NCBI GenBank assembly: GCA_028751875.1
Contig: CM054153.1
Coordinates: 23,905,958-23,969,957, forward strand
Source of the DNA: Rapana venosa
Taxonomy: Eukaryota > Mollusca > Gastropoda > Neogastropoda > Muricidae
Direction of reading: 5' to 3'
DNA length: 64,000 nucleotides
Under the pieces are notes generated by a model. It worked only from the letters and a program-made list of their open reading frames with translations, was not told the origin of the DNA and did not search any database. How positions within the stretch are numbered: position 1 is the stretch's first letter; each line of letters begins with the position of its first letter. The translations under genes and the position numbers were made by a program. Shown here in pieces: positions 46,101 to 56,308 of the stretch.

Positions 46101-48878
46101 TTGGGTCGATGGTCAAGTTGGACACCTTGGCGCCAATGTTGCCAATGTCGCCCAAGGCAAAGCGAGAATTTCCCGCCTGCTGGATGCCTGCAGCCAGGGC
46201 TGCCTTGGCTGGGACTGTGGCATCCATGTTGTCTTGCTGCTGTTGCTGCAACATCTTGGAGTCTGTGGCTTTAGTGCTGTTGGCCTTCCTTAACTGGAAA
46301 AAAAGCACAAATGACGTGATCAAATCAACTGATTAAAAGGAAACTGGAAAAAAACACACACAACCAAAGGCAGAATTGCTACCCCCCCCCTCCACCCCAA
46401 CACAACAGTTTGCTTCCCCATCCCTCAGCCCCTCTGACTGGGATCTTTCTTTTCCAGTCTACATACCTGTGTTAAAAACACACCAAATAGTGAATACTCA
46501 ACTGTCATTAGTATCAATCATAATTCTGAGGGGAAACAAACCTGAATGAATGTAGATGGCAGAGATGTCTACCTAGATGTACCAAGGCTTGAAACAGAAT
46601 TGACAAAAGATGGCATAGCCGCTAAAAGGAGGAATTTCAGTGAAGGAAAGAGGGATTAGACAGAGGAATGATAATTTTCTGACAATACTGACTGGCTTGA
46701 ATGTGTCAATCACACACAAATAAATGTGACTCATGCAGACCTATACTATGAACAGGAGCGGTTACACCAGTGTTAGTCTATTGTAATAATCTATGCTAGA
46801 AATGAAGCACAGAAAGAAAAACAAGGCAGCTGCAATTATGTAGGTGCTGAATTGCCGGAAGTCATCCTACAGTACTTAAAATATTTTTTTGGCTGCTCAG
46901 TTTGTAAATGTAACAACTTTATCAAGCATTAATAAGTCACACCCCCCCCCCTCCCAATCAGACAATGACTGAAGTGATCAAGAAATCTTAATGGGACATT
47001 TCATCAATTCATGATGATATTCCTCCCCCCTCCCAGCAAACTAGGTCTACAATGGCAAATGAGTTTTAACATGACTTTTTCTGTTTTATTTTTTTTACAG
47101 CTGAAAACTGAAACAACTTTCAAAATATTGACTACCAAATATTAAAACGTGTATTAAAACAAACAAAACAGTTCAACAGAATTCAACTTATGACCAGTAC
47201 AACAAACATTGAAAGGAAATCATTCACCAGTTGGGTTATGACTGCTTTAACTGTAAATTGTAATTTATAGATAATTAAATGTATGGTTTCAACTTATCCA
47301 CACAGTAGTGAAATAATCAAAGTGGAAAACTTAGTTTCAGTAGAAAACCAATTTACTTATGTAGTAAATTTCATATTCTGCTGGAAGTGGAATATTGAAC
47401 TGAAAATTAGGAGAATGGCTATTCTGAATACACAATTCACATAATTTTATTATTTACTTTCTCCATTGCCACATTTGTGTGCTCTGACAACTTTTTGCCA
47501 GTGCTTTGTTGGAGTGTCTGTAGGCTGTGGCAAAGTCTACAAAAATTGGCATTTGAAAAGTGACTGAACAGTGAATTATGTGAATGATGCTCAAGACTAC
47601 TATCTCATAGCACCGTAACTCACAATCTGATGGTACTGTTATGATTTTGGAGAGTGCATGAAAATGATACATTATTATTTTAAAACTATATATATATAAA
47701 AGAAACAAAAAGGTATGAATATGCCTATTGCAGTGTTCATCGATACTTTGTGATACATTGATTGATACTTAACTTGGTATCAATACTTTGAAAGATGATG
47801 CAGAAATGAGTGGAAATTACTTCAGCCAAACTGATATAGTAATAGTGATATACACTACAGTGATAGTGATCCCATCAGTATGAGTATCCCATAGAATCCA
47901 GTCAAAAGTTGAAATGCCATGCTAGTTGCCACATTGCTAATTTTGATGTAAAATAATTCAAATATATTTGGTAAACTAAAGCTGGCAACTGGGCTTGATT
48001 AAAGTAAGGCAATTATGGAATAAACACTTTCTAATATAGCAATCTTGAATCTAAGCAAATACTGAAATAGCCTAGTGTCAGCTCAGCCACATCATTTGAA
48101 GCAAGAATCTAAATCAACAAAAAGTTTCAAGAACAGAATGGTGTCACTGCCTCAAAAAGTTCTTTCTAAAATGTAAAATGACAATAAGTGCATAAGCTGC
48201 ATCCCAACCCCCCCCCCCCCCCAACAATTTTAAGCAAATGGTGGGCAGTTCCCCAGCTTTCTACATCAGTTTGCGCTACACCACCTTTCTACACACGTAT
48301 ACAAATTTAATTTCACTTACCTGAGTGAAAGTGAACAAGTTTTCAAGTTGTTACTTTTAGACTCCGATTAATTTTTGAGCAATTTTGACTGTGACACACC
48401 ACCTGTCCTAACAAATTCCAATTGTAACTGACAAAGGTGGTAGCCTACACTGTGCTCAACATGTCCTGATCTTGTCCAGACACAGAAAGCACCAAAAACT
48501 TGATCCTATTCGAAAACGAGAATCTCATTCTGGAACTAGCGGAAGAATGCCAGACAAGCTTTGACTTGCTATGATTCGCTTTGCTGTTTATTCGGCAACT
48601 TTTTGCACAGAAAGAAAGTAATTAATAGAGGCTAAGACATGTAGAATGCGATATGTCAATCCTTGCGACAATACTGAGGAAAGATGAGGAAATATGGGCA
48701 AATAGGAAATGGAAAACAAATAAAAGTTACGGTATTTGCTGAATGAGCGAGTCCAATCTGCATGTTTGTGCATGTCGTCTGGTGATCAAAGCGCGTTTCC
48801 GAAAACGACAAATGCACTTCCGTAGCAAAGTCAAACAATGTGCATTTAACTTACCGCTGCTGACCGTGTTTCCGCCAT
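38256..48878 (-). CDS. CCNB: G2/mitotic cyclin B, complete, 8 coding exons
   Basis: Cyclin B is the regulatory partner of CDK1 and drives entry into mitosis and meiosis. Joining eight exons on the minus strand (48855-48878, 45892-46293, 45364-45558, 44437-44595, 43083-43319, 42040-42180, 40243-40347, 38256-38357) gives one frame of 454 residues from MAETRSAA to a TAA stop. Every intron is GT-AG and every exon is a multiple of 3. A destruction box RFALGDIGN lies at residues 52-60, as in cyclin B (APC/C degron). The motif [20 protein letters not shown] leads into the N-terminal cyclin box ([32 protein letters not shown] stands where MRAIL is usual). The second cyclin fold follows ([19 protein letters not shown], then [20 protein letters not shown]). 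The length is typical of animal cyclin B. The D-box form and C-terminus argue against cyclin A and B3. Recognition is by family knowledge; the exon structure is read from the sequence. Confidence 0.96.
38815..39065 (-). repeat. duplicated segment, copy 2 (cyclin B intron 7)
   Basis: Diverged copy of 28060-28335, same orientation. It contains a spurious 60-codon frame on the minus strand. It has no donor GTAAGT at the place where copy 1 has one. Confidence 0.75.
40085..40230. repeat. GA-rich tract adjacent to the exon 7 donor
   Basis: On the transcribed (minus) strand it is a roughly 145-nt CT-rich tract beginning about 12 nt after the 5' splice site of intron 7. Confidence 0.95.
40243..40347 (-). 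CDS. CCNB: cyclin B exon 7
   Basis: 35 codons, residues 387-421, acceptor TCAACAG|ACA, donor ACT|GTATGT. It encodes [20 protein letters not shown] and [13 protein letters not shown]. In the intron a roughly 150-nt CT-rich tract (on the transcribed strand) starts about 12 nt after the donor. Confidence 0.92.
41246..41953. mobile_element. candidate non-autonomous piggyBac-like element (MITE) in cyclin B intron 6
   Basis: The two ends carry inverted copies of a 16-bp block: GTGCACCCTATACGCC at 41287-41302 and its near-perfect reverse complement at 41917-41932 (one mismatch). The right end (minus) begins after a TTAA (41954-41957) with CCTCTTAACTGCCC. The left end begins after TAAA (41242-41245) with CCATTAGACTGCC, so the target duplication may be a decayed TTAA. 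There is no ORF inside. The right terminus resembles the right terminus of the piggyBac copy at 18768. Boundaries are approximate. Confidence 0.5.
41262..41326. repeat. hairpin near left end of the intron 6 element
   Basis: CCCCGGAAATTTTCTGG at 41262-41278 is the near reverse complement of CCCGGAAAATTTCCGGGG at 41309-41326, separated by 30 bp. The stem is about 17 bp with one bulge or mismatch. Confidence 0.7.
42040..42180 (-). CDS. CCNB: cyclin B exon 6
   Basis: 47 codons, residues 340-386, acceptor AACAG|GTG, donor TGG|GTCAGT. It encodes the start of the C-terminal cyclin fold ([38 protein letters not shown]). A candidate transposable element begins about 80 bp into the following intron. 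Confidence 0.94.
43083..43319 (-). CDS. CCNB: cyclin B exon 5 (cyclin box core)
   Basis: 79 codons, residues 261-339, acceptor TTTGCAG|CAA, donor CAG|GTCAGT. It contains [40 protein letters not shown] and [16 protein letters not shown], the most diagnostic cyclin B block in the window. Confidence 0.95.
43551..43642 (+). repeat. dispersed repeat family D in cyclin B intron 4
   Basis: GAATGTGGCTACCTTTATTG, AACGGTAGCATACACAAAAT, CTCACCACTGGTAAACTTCA, ACCAAGGAATGG. Confidence 0.7.
44317..44402 (+). mobile_element. SINE family A, 3' fragment in cyclin B intron 4
   Basis: Only the 3' end (GGGGACTGGATGTAAAAAAA, TTATTCCATTATTCTTGCAA). It ends about 35 bp from the exon 4 donor and is antisense to the gene. 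Confidence 0.65.
44437..44595 (-). CDS. CCNB: cyclin B exon 4 (start of cyclin box)
   Basis: 53 codons, residues 208-260, acceptor TCATCAG|CGG, donor CAG|GTAGTA. It contains [19 protein letters not shown], then the CDK-facing helix [12 protein letters not shown] and [18 protein letters not shown]. Confidence 0.94.
45364..45558 (-). CDS. CCNB: cyclin B exon 3
   Basis: 65 codons, residues 143-207, acceptor TTTTCAG|GAG, donor GAG|GTGAGT. It ends with the strongly conserved cyclin B helix before the cyclin box ([20 protein letters not shown], then RYMRKME). Confidence 0.93.
45892..46293 (-). CDS. CCNB: cyclin B exon 2 (destruction box exon)
   Basis: 134 codons, residues 9-142. The acceptor follows a T-run (TTTTTTTCCAG) and the donor is CAG|GTATGG. 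It encodes the disordered N-terminus: a Q5 tract (QQQQQ), the destruction box RFALGDIGN at residues 52-60, and basic/serine-rich sequence ([14 protein letters not shown]). This is the fast-evolving regulatory part of the protein. Confidence 0.93.
46294..48854 (-). other. cyclin B intron 1 (2.56 kb)
   Basis: The largest cyclin B intron. Apart from C-runs (46381-46390, 46940-46950, 48208-48222) it is plain AT-rich sequence; I see no SINE head, ORF of interest or RNA gene in it. Confidence 0.7.
48855..48878 (-). CDS. CCNB: cyclin B exon 1 (coding part)
   Basis: Start codon and the first 8 residues, MAETRSAA, followed at once by the donor GTAAGT. I chose this ATG because it is the only one that joins in frame to exon 2, and because it is followed by GCG, common for animal starts. 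The 5' UTR probably runs up to about 48.95 kb, but the transcription start cannot be fixed from sequence. Confidence 0.9.
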
Positions 48879-48994
48879 AGCTTTAGATTGGGAAAAGACA
48901 GGGTCTTTTGCATTTGTCAATAATTTCGGTTTGAGCATCGGTCACAAAGCAGAAGAGCGTGCTTTCCAGTGAACATGATTTTCATGCCATAAGC

Positions 48995-49000
48995 TTCAAA
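48995..49000 (-). promoter_or_regulatory. CHR-like element TTTGAA
   Basis: The minus strand reads TTTGAA, the consensus cell-cycle genes homology region bound by DREAM/MuvB in animals. It lies 17 bp downstream of the proximal CCAAT box and about 120 bp before the start codon, the order (CCAAT then CHR) seen in G2/M genes. A 6-mer is weak alone; the context raises confidence. Confidence 0.5.
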
Positions 49001-49017
49001 TAACACGATTCTCATTG

Positions 49018-49052
49018 ATTGGTTGATGTGATGAGAAAAGGTATTTCATTGG
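49018..49052 (-). promoter_or_regulatory. two CCAAT boxes (putative NF-Y sites) of cyclin B promoter
   Basis: CCAAT reads on the minus strand at 49052-49048 and 49022-49018, exactly 30 bp apart, about 140-175 bp upstream of the cyclin B start codon. Paired CCAAT boxes with roughly 31-33 bp spacing are the known NF-Y module of vertebrate cyclin B promoters. Seen here: sequence and spacing. Binding is inferred. Confidence 0.6.
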
Positions 49053-49284
49053 TCGCCCGGTCAGCGTTGTCTAACAACCGACTGGAAAAAAGTAACATTG
49101 TCAGCTTACACTTTCTTAAATGATAAATTCATATCAGTTCCATTCCAGATAAAGAGACTATCATATAGAGATTGTATATAAAATATTCAATTCACTATAT
49201 AAAAAAGTTTCCGGAAAAAGCCGATTATTGCAATAAGGCGAAAACATCCATATATGGAAAGCACATGCCATTTCCTGTACACCA

Positions 49285-49375
49285 ACTTCCGGCGTCTATG
49301 TTTACATGTGGGCATTGTGGTTTTCCTTTCACTCTCTCGGATAAGTAATTGCAGGCTTCATTAAGATACATAAAG
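49285..49375 (+). promoter_or_regulatory. possible divergent promoter and non-coding first exon
   Basis: ACTTCCGG (ETS/GABP-type site) at 49285-49292 is followed by a CpG-containing, non-repetitive stretch ending in AAAG|GTAATG at 49375, a usable donor. It lies 0.4 kb upstream of the cyclin B start on the opposite strand, so it may be the far half of a bidirectional promoter for the gene with an exon at 55322. Inference only. Confidence 0.35.
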
Positions 49376-50171
49376 GTAATGCAACTTGCATGTGCGATCT
49401 GTTTAAGTGCGTAATAAGGTAAACTTGTGCTTTAAAATCATAACTTTTAAATTGTTATGGAAGCATTAAAATAATACTGACAGTAAGAAATCCAATTGAC
49501 ATGCAGAATGAGAATATGGTAAATGACACATTGATAATAACCGTGACATTGTGAGCCTGCTCTGTGTGTATCGATTATGGCATTTCACTCACTTATCCAT
49601 CCCCCCATAGTGGTCTAGGCATTGTTTTGATTTTTTATGCTTATTTTCACAAAGGGACTGTTTTGTCTGTCTGTCTGTCTGTCTGTGTCTGTCTGACTGT
49701 CTGTCTGTCCGTCCGTCCGTCCGTCTCTCTGGTTTCCCTTTTTTGGCTGCCATCGAGACACTTTCTTTCCAGCTGTGAGTAAGTTTTTTGTGGTTTAGTA
49801 GTCGTTTGCATTCACAATGCCAGTGTATGGACTCCCAACAACATTAGAATACATACATGTATGTTAAACACTGCACTGTCTGAAACAAACGCAAGTTTCT
49901 TCATTCAAAGTAGAAGGGAGAGGACACCAAACTGTTACAAGTCACCATTCATTTGACAGGTAAATGAGGTAATACTACCCTGTCACTCTAGCTCAAAGCG
50001 CAGCATAATTATAGGAAAAAAAAAAAGTGCCCATAACAAAAGGTGAGCAGGGGCAATAGAGGAGTGGGAACTGACAGAAAAAAAAAAAAACAGAAAAAAA
50101 CACACCCTGAAAACCAGGCTTTGTCCCCCCTCCCAGTGGGTATTATTATGCAGCTGGCCCTTCTAATACCA

Positions 50172-50540
50172 GGGGGACGGGATAGCCTAGTGGTTAGAAC
50201 ATTGCACTTGCAATCTGATTACCCCGGTTCAATTCCCGTTCAAGGGGGATATTCTCCCCTGGAGTTAACATCAGTACAGACTCCACTTTCCCCAAAAGAC
50301 CTTTGGGTGAAACTATAAACCCGAGGTCCTGTGTGCGAATCACGCAGAACATCTTGCGCACACGTTAAATCCTGTTCCGCTGTTCGTAAGAGTAGGTCAT
50401 TGTGTGTCGGTGGGACAGGTGACAAATTTACAAAACCGCATACAGACGGGGACTGGATGTAAAAAAGCACATAAGTGCTTATTCCATTATCCTCGATATA
50501 TATAAAAGAATTAAATAAAAATGAATAAATAAAATAAAAT
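50172..50540 (+). mobile_element. tRNA-derived SINE, family A, full-length
   Basis: The head is tRNA-like with A box (GATAGCCTAGTGG) and B box (GGTTCAATTCC). A shared body (TCCCCTGGAGTTAACATCAG, GAGTAGGTCATTGTGTG) leads to a conserved 3' end (GGGGACTGGATGTAAAAAAG, CTTATTCCATTATCCTCGAT) and an AAATA-type tail. It is about 370 bp and the reference copy for the other family A entries. Confidence 0.85.
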
Positions 50541-50798
50541 ACCAGCACTTTTCAATTGAAACACTTTTAAGTATTATCTTGCAGACATAGAAATTCTTGT
50601 GGGCTGCTGCAAGCCATACATAAAAACAGTAAACATATAAACATAATATCACGGGGGAAAAAACCCCATAACACAGTATCTGAACATGAGCATGCGCCCA
50701 TCACAATATAAAAAGCACCCACAAATCAGCAATACCTTCATCCAGTCATAAACTCACCCAAGCAAAGTCACAAACACTCATGTGCACACCAGTATGCT

Positions 50799-50912
50799 CA
50801 CACATCCATCCACCCATCCATCCATCCATCCATCCATCCATCCATCCATCCATCCATCTATGGATCCATCCATCCATCCATCCATCCATCCAAACACACA
50901 CACACACACACA

Positions 50913-50961
<49 letters not shown>
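50799..50961. repeat. (CATC)n and (CA)n compound microsatellite
   Basis: CATC repeats to 50892 with one interruption, then CA repeats to 50959 with one CC interruption. Confidence 0.98.
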
Positions 50962-50962
<1 letters not shown>

Positions 50963-51950
50963 GAAACATTTGCACGCATTTATGTGATGTAAACAAATGT
51001 TATAACATGTATGATAAGACAAATAACAATTAAAATTGATACTCTATTCTATGAAGATATTGAACGCAGTCTAAAATGTTAACACTCACACACATTTTTA
51101 TTACATAAGCCAAACTGTGATAAAATTTGTATGATAAGATAAATATCAATGAAACTGATATGATCTTTTAAAAAAAATATTGAACAGTTTAAAAAAAGAA
51201 GAAGTTCTTTTTGACATGTTTATGTATGATGATCATTGCCCTTCATCTGCAAGCAACTGCCAAAATAAACATTGCATTGATATGAAACAGAATGACATTA
51301 TCTACTTAGATAAACAGTCAGTGACAATACCCGACAGCAATAATTTTTTGCAATGATAATTTCCTACAATAATGATTTAAGTGAACTGAAAGATTATTAA
51401 CCATATTTGTTTTGATGAAGAGAATGACAAGTCAGTAATGAAATGAATGATAGTAAAAGAGGAAATGCGTGAGCAAAGAATGAGGGAGGCTGAGGAAGAG
51501 TGGGAAGAGAATAAGAGTGAGGAGGAAAGTGCTGAGAATTGAGAATGAGGAAGAGTGCGTAGAGACTGAAGCTGATGAACAGTGTGGAGAGTGTGTGGAA
51601 CTTGTGAAAAGAATGCAGTGGAATGCAAGACAGTGATGACAATGATTATCATCAGTGATGTCTCGGAATGTTTAGAAAGATTTTGCAAAGAAAGTAGACA
51701 GTGTTAATTCCATGCTGGAAGAAATGAAAATAACTTACCTCTGATAGAACCACTGCTGTATCAGACAGAATTTTTTTTTTCTCCAGAGATGTGCCTTGAT
51801 GAAGATGTGAGAGACTCCTGCATAAACTTATTGTAAAGACGCTGTGATCGGAATAGCTGTCAGTATTTGCTAGAACAATCAGATCCATGTTATAGAACCC
51901 ACATGTCATGCAAATTATTTTGGGTGGGATGAATAACATTACGCTGTTAA
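50962..51950. other. unique AT-rich sequence
   Basis: A purine-rich stretch (51460-51610, plus strand) makes overlapping low-complexity frames on minus. No gene recognised. It would lie within the first intron of the putative divergent gene. Confidence 0.45.
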
Positions 51951-51954
51951 TTAA

Positions 51955-52062
51955 TTGTGTGTATTGTGCCCAGTCCTCATCCCATTGTCTCCTTGTGAAT
52001 GGGCGTAGTCATTTAACACGAGAAAACTTTGTCACTGCCGTTGTCACTGTCACTGTCATTGC
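51955..52062 (+). repeat. dispersed repeat family J
   Basis: GTGTATTGTGCCCAGTCCTC, CCTTGTGAATGGGC, then degenerate GTCACT repeats. The same arrangement occurs at 62735-62822. Confidence 0.6.
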
Positions 52063-52067
52063 CATTC

Positions 52068-52100
<33 letters not shown>

Positions 52101-52108
52101 TTCTCTGC

Positions 52109-52141
<33 letters not shown>

Positions 52142-52257
52142 CATTGTCAGAAAAAAGAACTGAGCTAGTGAACATCTATCTAGAAACAAAATTTAAAGGA
52201 AAATGAATCTGAATATGTAATATTTCATATTGCTTTCTGTATGTCCCAGTTGCCACC

Positions 52258-52494
52258 ACCATCCTTCCGATGAGACTATAAACCGAGGCCCTGTGTGCGA
52301 ACCCATGCAGAACATCTTGCCCACACGTTAAATCCTGTTCCGCTTTTCGGAAGAGTAGGCTATTGTGTGCCGGTGGGAACAGATGACAGAATTTACAAAA
52401 CCGCATACACACGGAGACTAGATGTAAAAAAGCACATAAGTGCTTCTTCCATTATCCTCGATATAAAAGAATAAAATAAATAAATAAATAAAAT
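52258..52494 (+). mobile_element. SINE family A, 5'-truncated
   Basis: Starts in the body (CCTTCCGATGAGACTATAAA) and continues to the conserved 3' end and an AAATA tail. Confidence 0.85.
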
Positions 52495-52711
52495 TGGTCG
52501 AAAGCTTTTGTGTATAATCAACATGCAACACTAAAATCAAAATCATATTCATAGTCATGCTCCCCAAGAAGCCAGGAATAATTCTTGTCGTTATAGTTCA
52601 TCTTACTATCTGCTGAATGCTTCATGAAGTCTACTGAAAACTTATAATCATATTGTCCAGCAGGTGGACAAAAAACTCAAACAGTCTTAGGTTCAATTCC
52701 ACTCCAACACA

Positions 52712-52743
<32 letters not shown>

Positions 52744-52774
52744 ATTTCTCTATCTCTCTTATATATATCCCTAA

Positions 52775-52860
52775 GGGTGGGGACTGGATGTAAAAAAGCA
52801 CATGGAAGCTTATTCATTATCCTCAAAATAAAAGAATTTGTCATTGTCATTGTCATTGTT
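52775..52860 (+). mobile_element. SINE family A 3' end with a CATTGT-type tail
   Basis: Carries the family A 3' end (GGGGACTGGATGTAAAAAAG, CATTATCCTCAAAATAAAAG) but the tail is GTCATT repeats instead of AAATA. The same tail occurs on the fragment at 32244-32285 (minus). Confidence 0.65.
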
Positions 52861-53387
52861 AGTTCTCAAACCCATATTTTAAGTATAGATTTTCATCTTT
52901 TATTTCAATTTTCCTGAGTGAAAAAGTACGCACCCCCACTCCCCCCTATTTTAACTATAGTTATAACATCAATTTTCCAGAGTGAAACAGTGCTCCCTTT
53001 ACCCCCACCCCCCATGTTTTAACTATGGTTTATCTTTATATAAATTTTCCAGAGTGAAAAAGCAATCCCCTTTCCCCCACCCCCACCCCTATTTTAACTA
53101 TAGTTTATATCAATTTTCCAAAGTGAAAAAGTAATCCCTCCCAAACCGCATGTTTGAACTATATCTTTGTTAAAATTTCCCCCACCCCACATCCCAACTG
53201 AAAACTCTGCCCCCCACACCTCCCTACCTACTTTCAGACTTGCTAGGGAAGTGAAAGACAGCTCTTCTCTATTATCGTCTCAGAGAGTTTTTACCCAGTT
53301 GCCTCCCTTAGACCGGCAGTGCTGGGTTGGCAGCATAGAGTGATTAGAGTTGGGAATGACTTTTATATCATGCAACAGTCATTACTA

Positions 53388-53648
<261 letters not shown>

Positions 53649-53920
53649 GTGATGATCCAAATGCTAAGTACTGTTTCTGAAGACCCCTCCCACCTCCCCC
53701 CCAAAAAAAGAAAAAAGAAAAAAAAGAATGAGTTAAATATCACTTTTTGTTGTTGGCTTTTGTAAAAGATTGAATATCCTTGAAATACAGAACAAAAGAA
53801 AGCAAGCATGGTTAAAAGAAAACACAAACATATATATACATGTATATATGTGAATCACCAAACACACAAATTAGCACACAAAATTAAGAAGCCCCCCTCC
53901 CCCCCACCTCCCCGAAAAAA

Positions 53921-54000
53921 CAATGTTCCTTGGCTAGAGCTGTGATGGGTCACCAGTGGTTAGATTTGTGCATATATATGCAACTGTTCCTACCCCCCAC
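53921..54000 (-). repeat. dispersed repeat family D
   Basis: On minus: AACAGTTGCATATATATGCA, AACCACTGGTGACCCATC, AGCTCTAGCCAAGGAAC. Confidence 0.65.
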
Positions 54001-54053
54001 CCCCCCTCCCCCAACTGTAAATTAAAAATAAAGACAGGGGCACACAAATAAAT

Positions 54054-54094
<41 letters not shown>

Positions 54095-54096
<2 letters not shown>

Positions 54097-54463
54097 GAGA
54101 CGGGATAGCCTAGTGGTTACAACATTGCGCTGGCAATCTGACCACCCGGGTTTGATTCCCGTTCAAGGGGATATTTTCCCCTGGAGTTAACATCAGTGCC
54201 AACTCCACTCTCCCGAAAAGTCCTTTGGATGAGACTATAAACCGAGGCCCGTGTGCAAACGCATGCAGAACAGCTTGCACACACGTAAAATTCCTGTTCT
54301 GCTTTTTGGAAGAGTAGGCCATTGTGTGCCGGTGGGAACAGATGACAGAATTCACAAAACCGCATACACAGGGACCGGATGTAAAACAGCACATAAGTGC
54401 TTATTCCATTATCCTCGATATAAAAGAATAAAATAAAATAAAATAAATAAATAAAACAAAACA
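54095..54463 (+). mobile_element. SINE family A, full-length
   Basis: Same head, body and AAATA tail as the copy at 50172; inserted directly after a (CA)n tract. Confidence 0.85.
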
Positions 54464-54676
54464 CACACACACACACACACACACACTCTCTCTTTCTGTC
54501 TCTGTCTCTCTGTGTCTGTTTGTCTCTATCTCTCTGTTTTAGTTTTCTATATCATTGAAATAGTGCAGGGTTTGCATTTTGTTCTGTTAGAGTAGAATGG
54601 TTTGGACTGGTGATCTAGAATTTTTGTGCTGGATGATTTTTTTTTTGATTTTTAAAAAATAGGTGATCCACTTGTG

Positions 54677-54708
<32 letters not shown>

Positions 54709-55011
54709 TGCGTGCATGTGTGTGTGTGTTGGAGAGAGAGTTTTTGTATTATGTACTTTTCAAAGTAAGATTTGATGCAAAATCAGTCATTGCTGTTACT
54801 CATTATTAGATTTCATGGTCTTGTGTATGATTTATGACTTTCTTTAGTTATGTTGGGGTTTTTGTTTTTTTGGTGTTGGTGGGGGGGGGGGGGGGGGGGG
54901 GTGTTGGGTGGGGGGGGTTGTTTTGCTTTTGTTTTTTTTGTTTTGAAGGCATGGTGTAAAGAAACCTCTGGCTTACCCAGTTACTCTCAATAACATGTTT
55001 GAGTTTGATGA

Positions 55012-55115
<104 letters not shown>

Positions 55116-55321
55116 TGCAAATCAAGCAAGAAAATTAGTCGAAGAGATAAGATGATGAAGAAGGAGACATACATACAATAAAAATGTATGCATTATATAT
55201 CATCATGTCCATCATGATAACAACAAAAAAAAATGTATGTCTTATCTTTCATCAAGTCCATCATAATAAAATTAATGTATGCATCCTAGATCTCTCATCA
55301 TGCCCATGATCATACTTTCAG

Positions 55322-55424
55322 AAGTGAAGAAGAGAGTTCATAGTTCAGGAGCAGTGCAAGTGACCCAAAGATGGAGGATGTGAAGAAACGGCTGGATTTC
55401 AACAATCCCTTTCTGCAGCATCAG
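55322..55424 (+). CDS. candidate 5' exon with start codon, unknown protein
   Basis: Acceptor CATACTTTCAG at 55311-55321, a 49-nt leader, then ATG at 55371 and 18 codons, MEDVKKRLDFNNPFLQHQ, ending at donor CAG|GTCAGT in phase 0. It is a non-repetitive island with coding-like composition, and both splice sites are good. I do not recognise the protein. A plausible first non-coding exon lies near 49.3 kb, divergent from cyclin B. Downstream exons are either outside the window or hidden in low-complexity sequence; 61806-62048 is one in-phase candidate. An immediate (GT)n tract follows the donor. Confidence 0.45.
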
Positions 55425-55426
55425 GT

Positions 55427-55498
<72 letters not shown>
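55427..55498. repeat. (GT)n microsatellite directly at a donor site
   Basis: Begins 2 nt into the intron after the donor of the exon at 55322-55424 (GTCAGTGTGTGT...). Confidence 0.97.
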
Positions 55499-55499
<1 letters not shown>

Positions 55500-55639
55500 C
55501 CTGAGTGTTTCTGCTTGTTGAGTAATGTAGTGTTCTTTTGTTCCAGTGTTTCTGCTTGTTGCACAGAAATCTGTAAATGCCGGTGCATTTGCTTGATTTC
55601 ATTTATTCATTTTATAAATGTGTGTGGCTTGTACTGTAC

Positions 55640-55653
55640 TGTGTGTGTGTGTC

Positions 55654-55686
<33 letters not shown>

Positions 55687-55975
55687 GTGTTGTTGTATGT
55701 GTGTGTGTGTGTCTGTCTCTGTCTGACTGTCTCTGTCTGTCTATGTCTGTCTGTCTGTCTCTGACTGTCTGTCTGTCTCATTTTATAAATGTGTGTGGCG
55801 AGCGCTCTGTGTGTGTGTGTGTGTGTGTGTAGTGTGTTTGTTTGTCTGTCTCTGTCTGACTGTCTCTGTCTGTCTGTCTGTCTCTGACTCTGTCTGATGT
55901 CTGTCTGTCTGTCTGTCTCTCTCCACCTCTTTCTCTGTCTCACTCTCTCTCTCTGTGTCTCTGTCTCTGTTAGTG
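55640..55975. repeat. GT and GTCT-rich low complexity
   Basis: Contains two copies of a motif with ATTTTATAAATGTGTGTGGC (55609 and 55779), so the whole block is partly tandem-duplicated with period about 170 bp. Confidence 0.9.
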
Positions 55976-56275
55976 TATATGTTTATCTGTTGAAAAGAAA
56001 TGTAACCATAAAATCACTGTAAATTCTTATTGCTTTTTCTCCCTAACTTGTTCTCTTTCTCTCAGGCCTGGGGGTGACAAAAAAAAAAGTTGTGTTCTAA
56101 AATTTCATTTTCTGTGAGGTATGTGTTGTGCCTGTGGAAAATTCAGTGCAACTCATGTGAGATATGTGAATTGTTATCACATTACCTATACAAAAGAAAA
56201 AGAAAAGGAAATTGATGTGAGATATGTGTGAATTTGTATTGCAGTTCTAGAACCACCCCCCCCAACCCCCCAAAA

Positions 56276-56308
<33 letters not shown>

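Noticed and set aside
45850..46323. Read-through of cyclin B exon 2 into flanking introns
   Set aside because: Residues before LRKANST and after CDLKQ are intronic; splice sites at 46294 and 45891 bound the exon.
50172..50230. tRNA gene calls at SINE heads (also 54095, 27209, 62850, 4980-5024)
   Set aside because: The A and B boxes are present but there is no closed acceptor stem or proper anticodon arm, and SINE bodies and tails follow.
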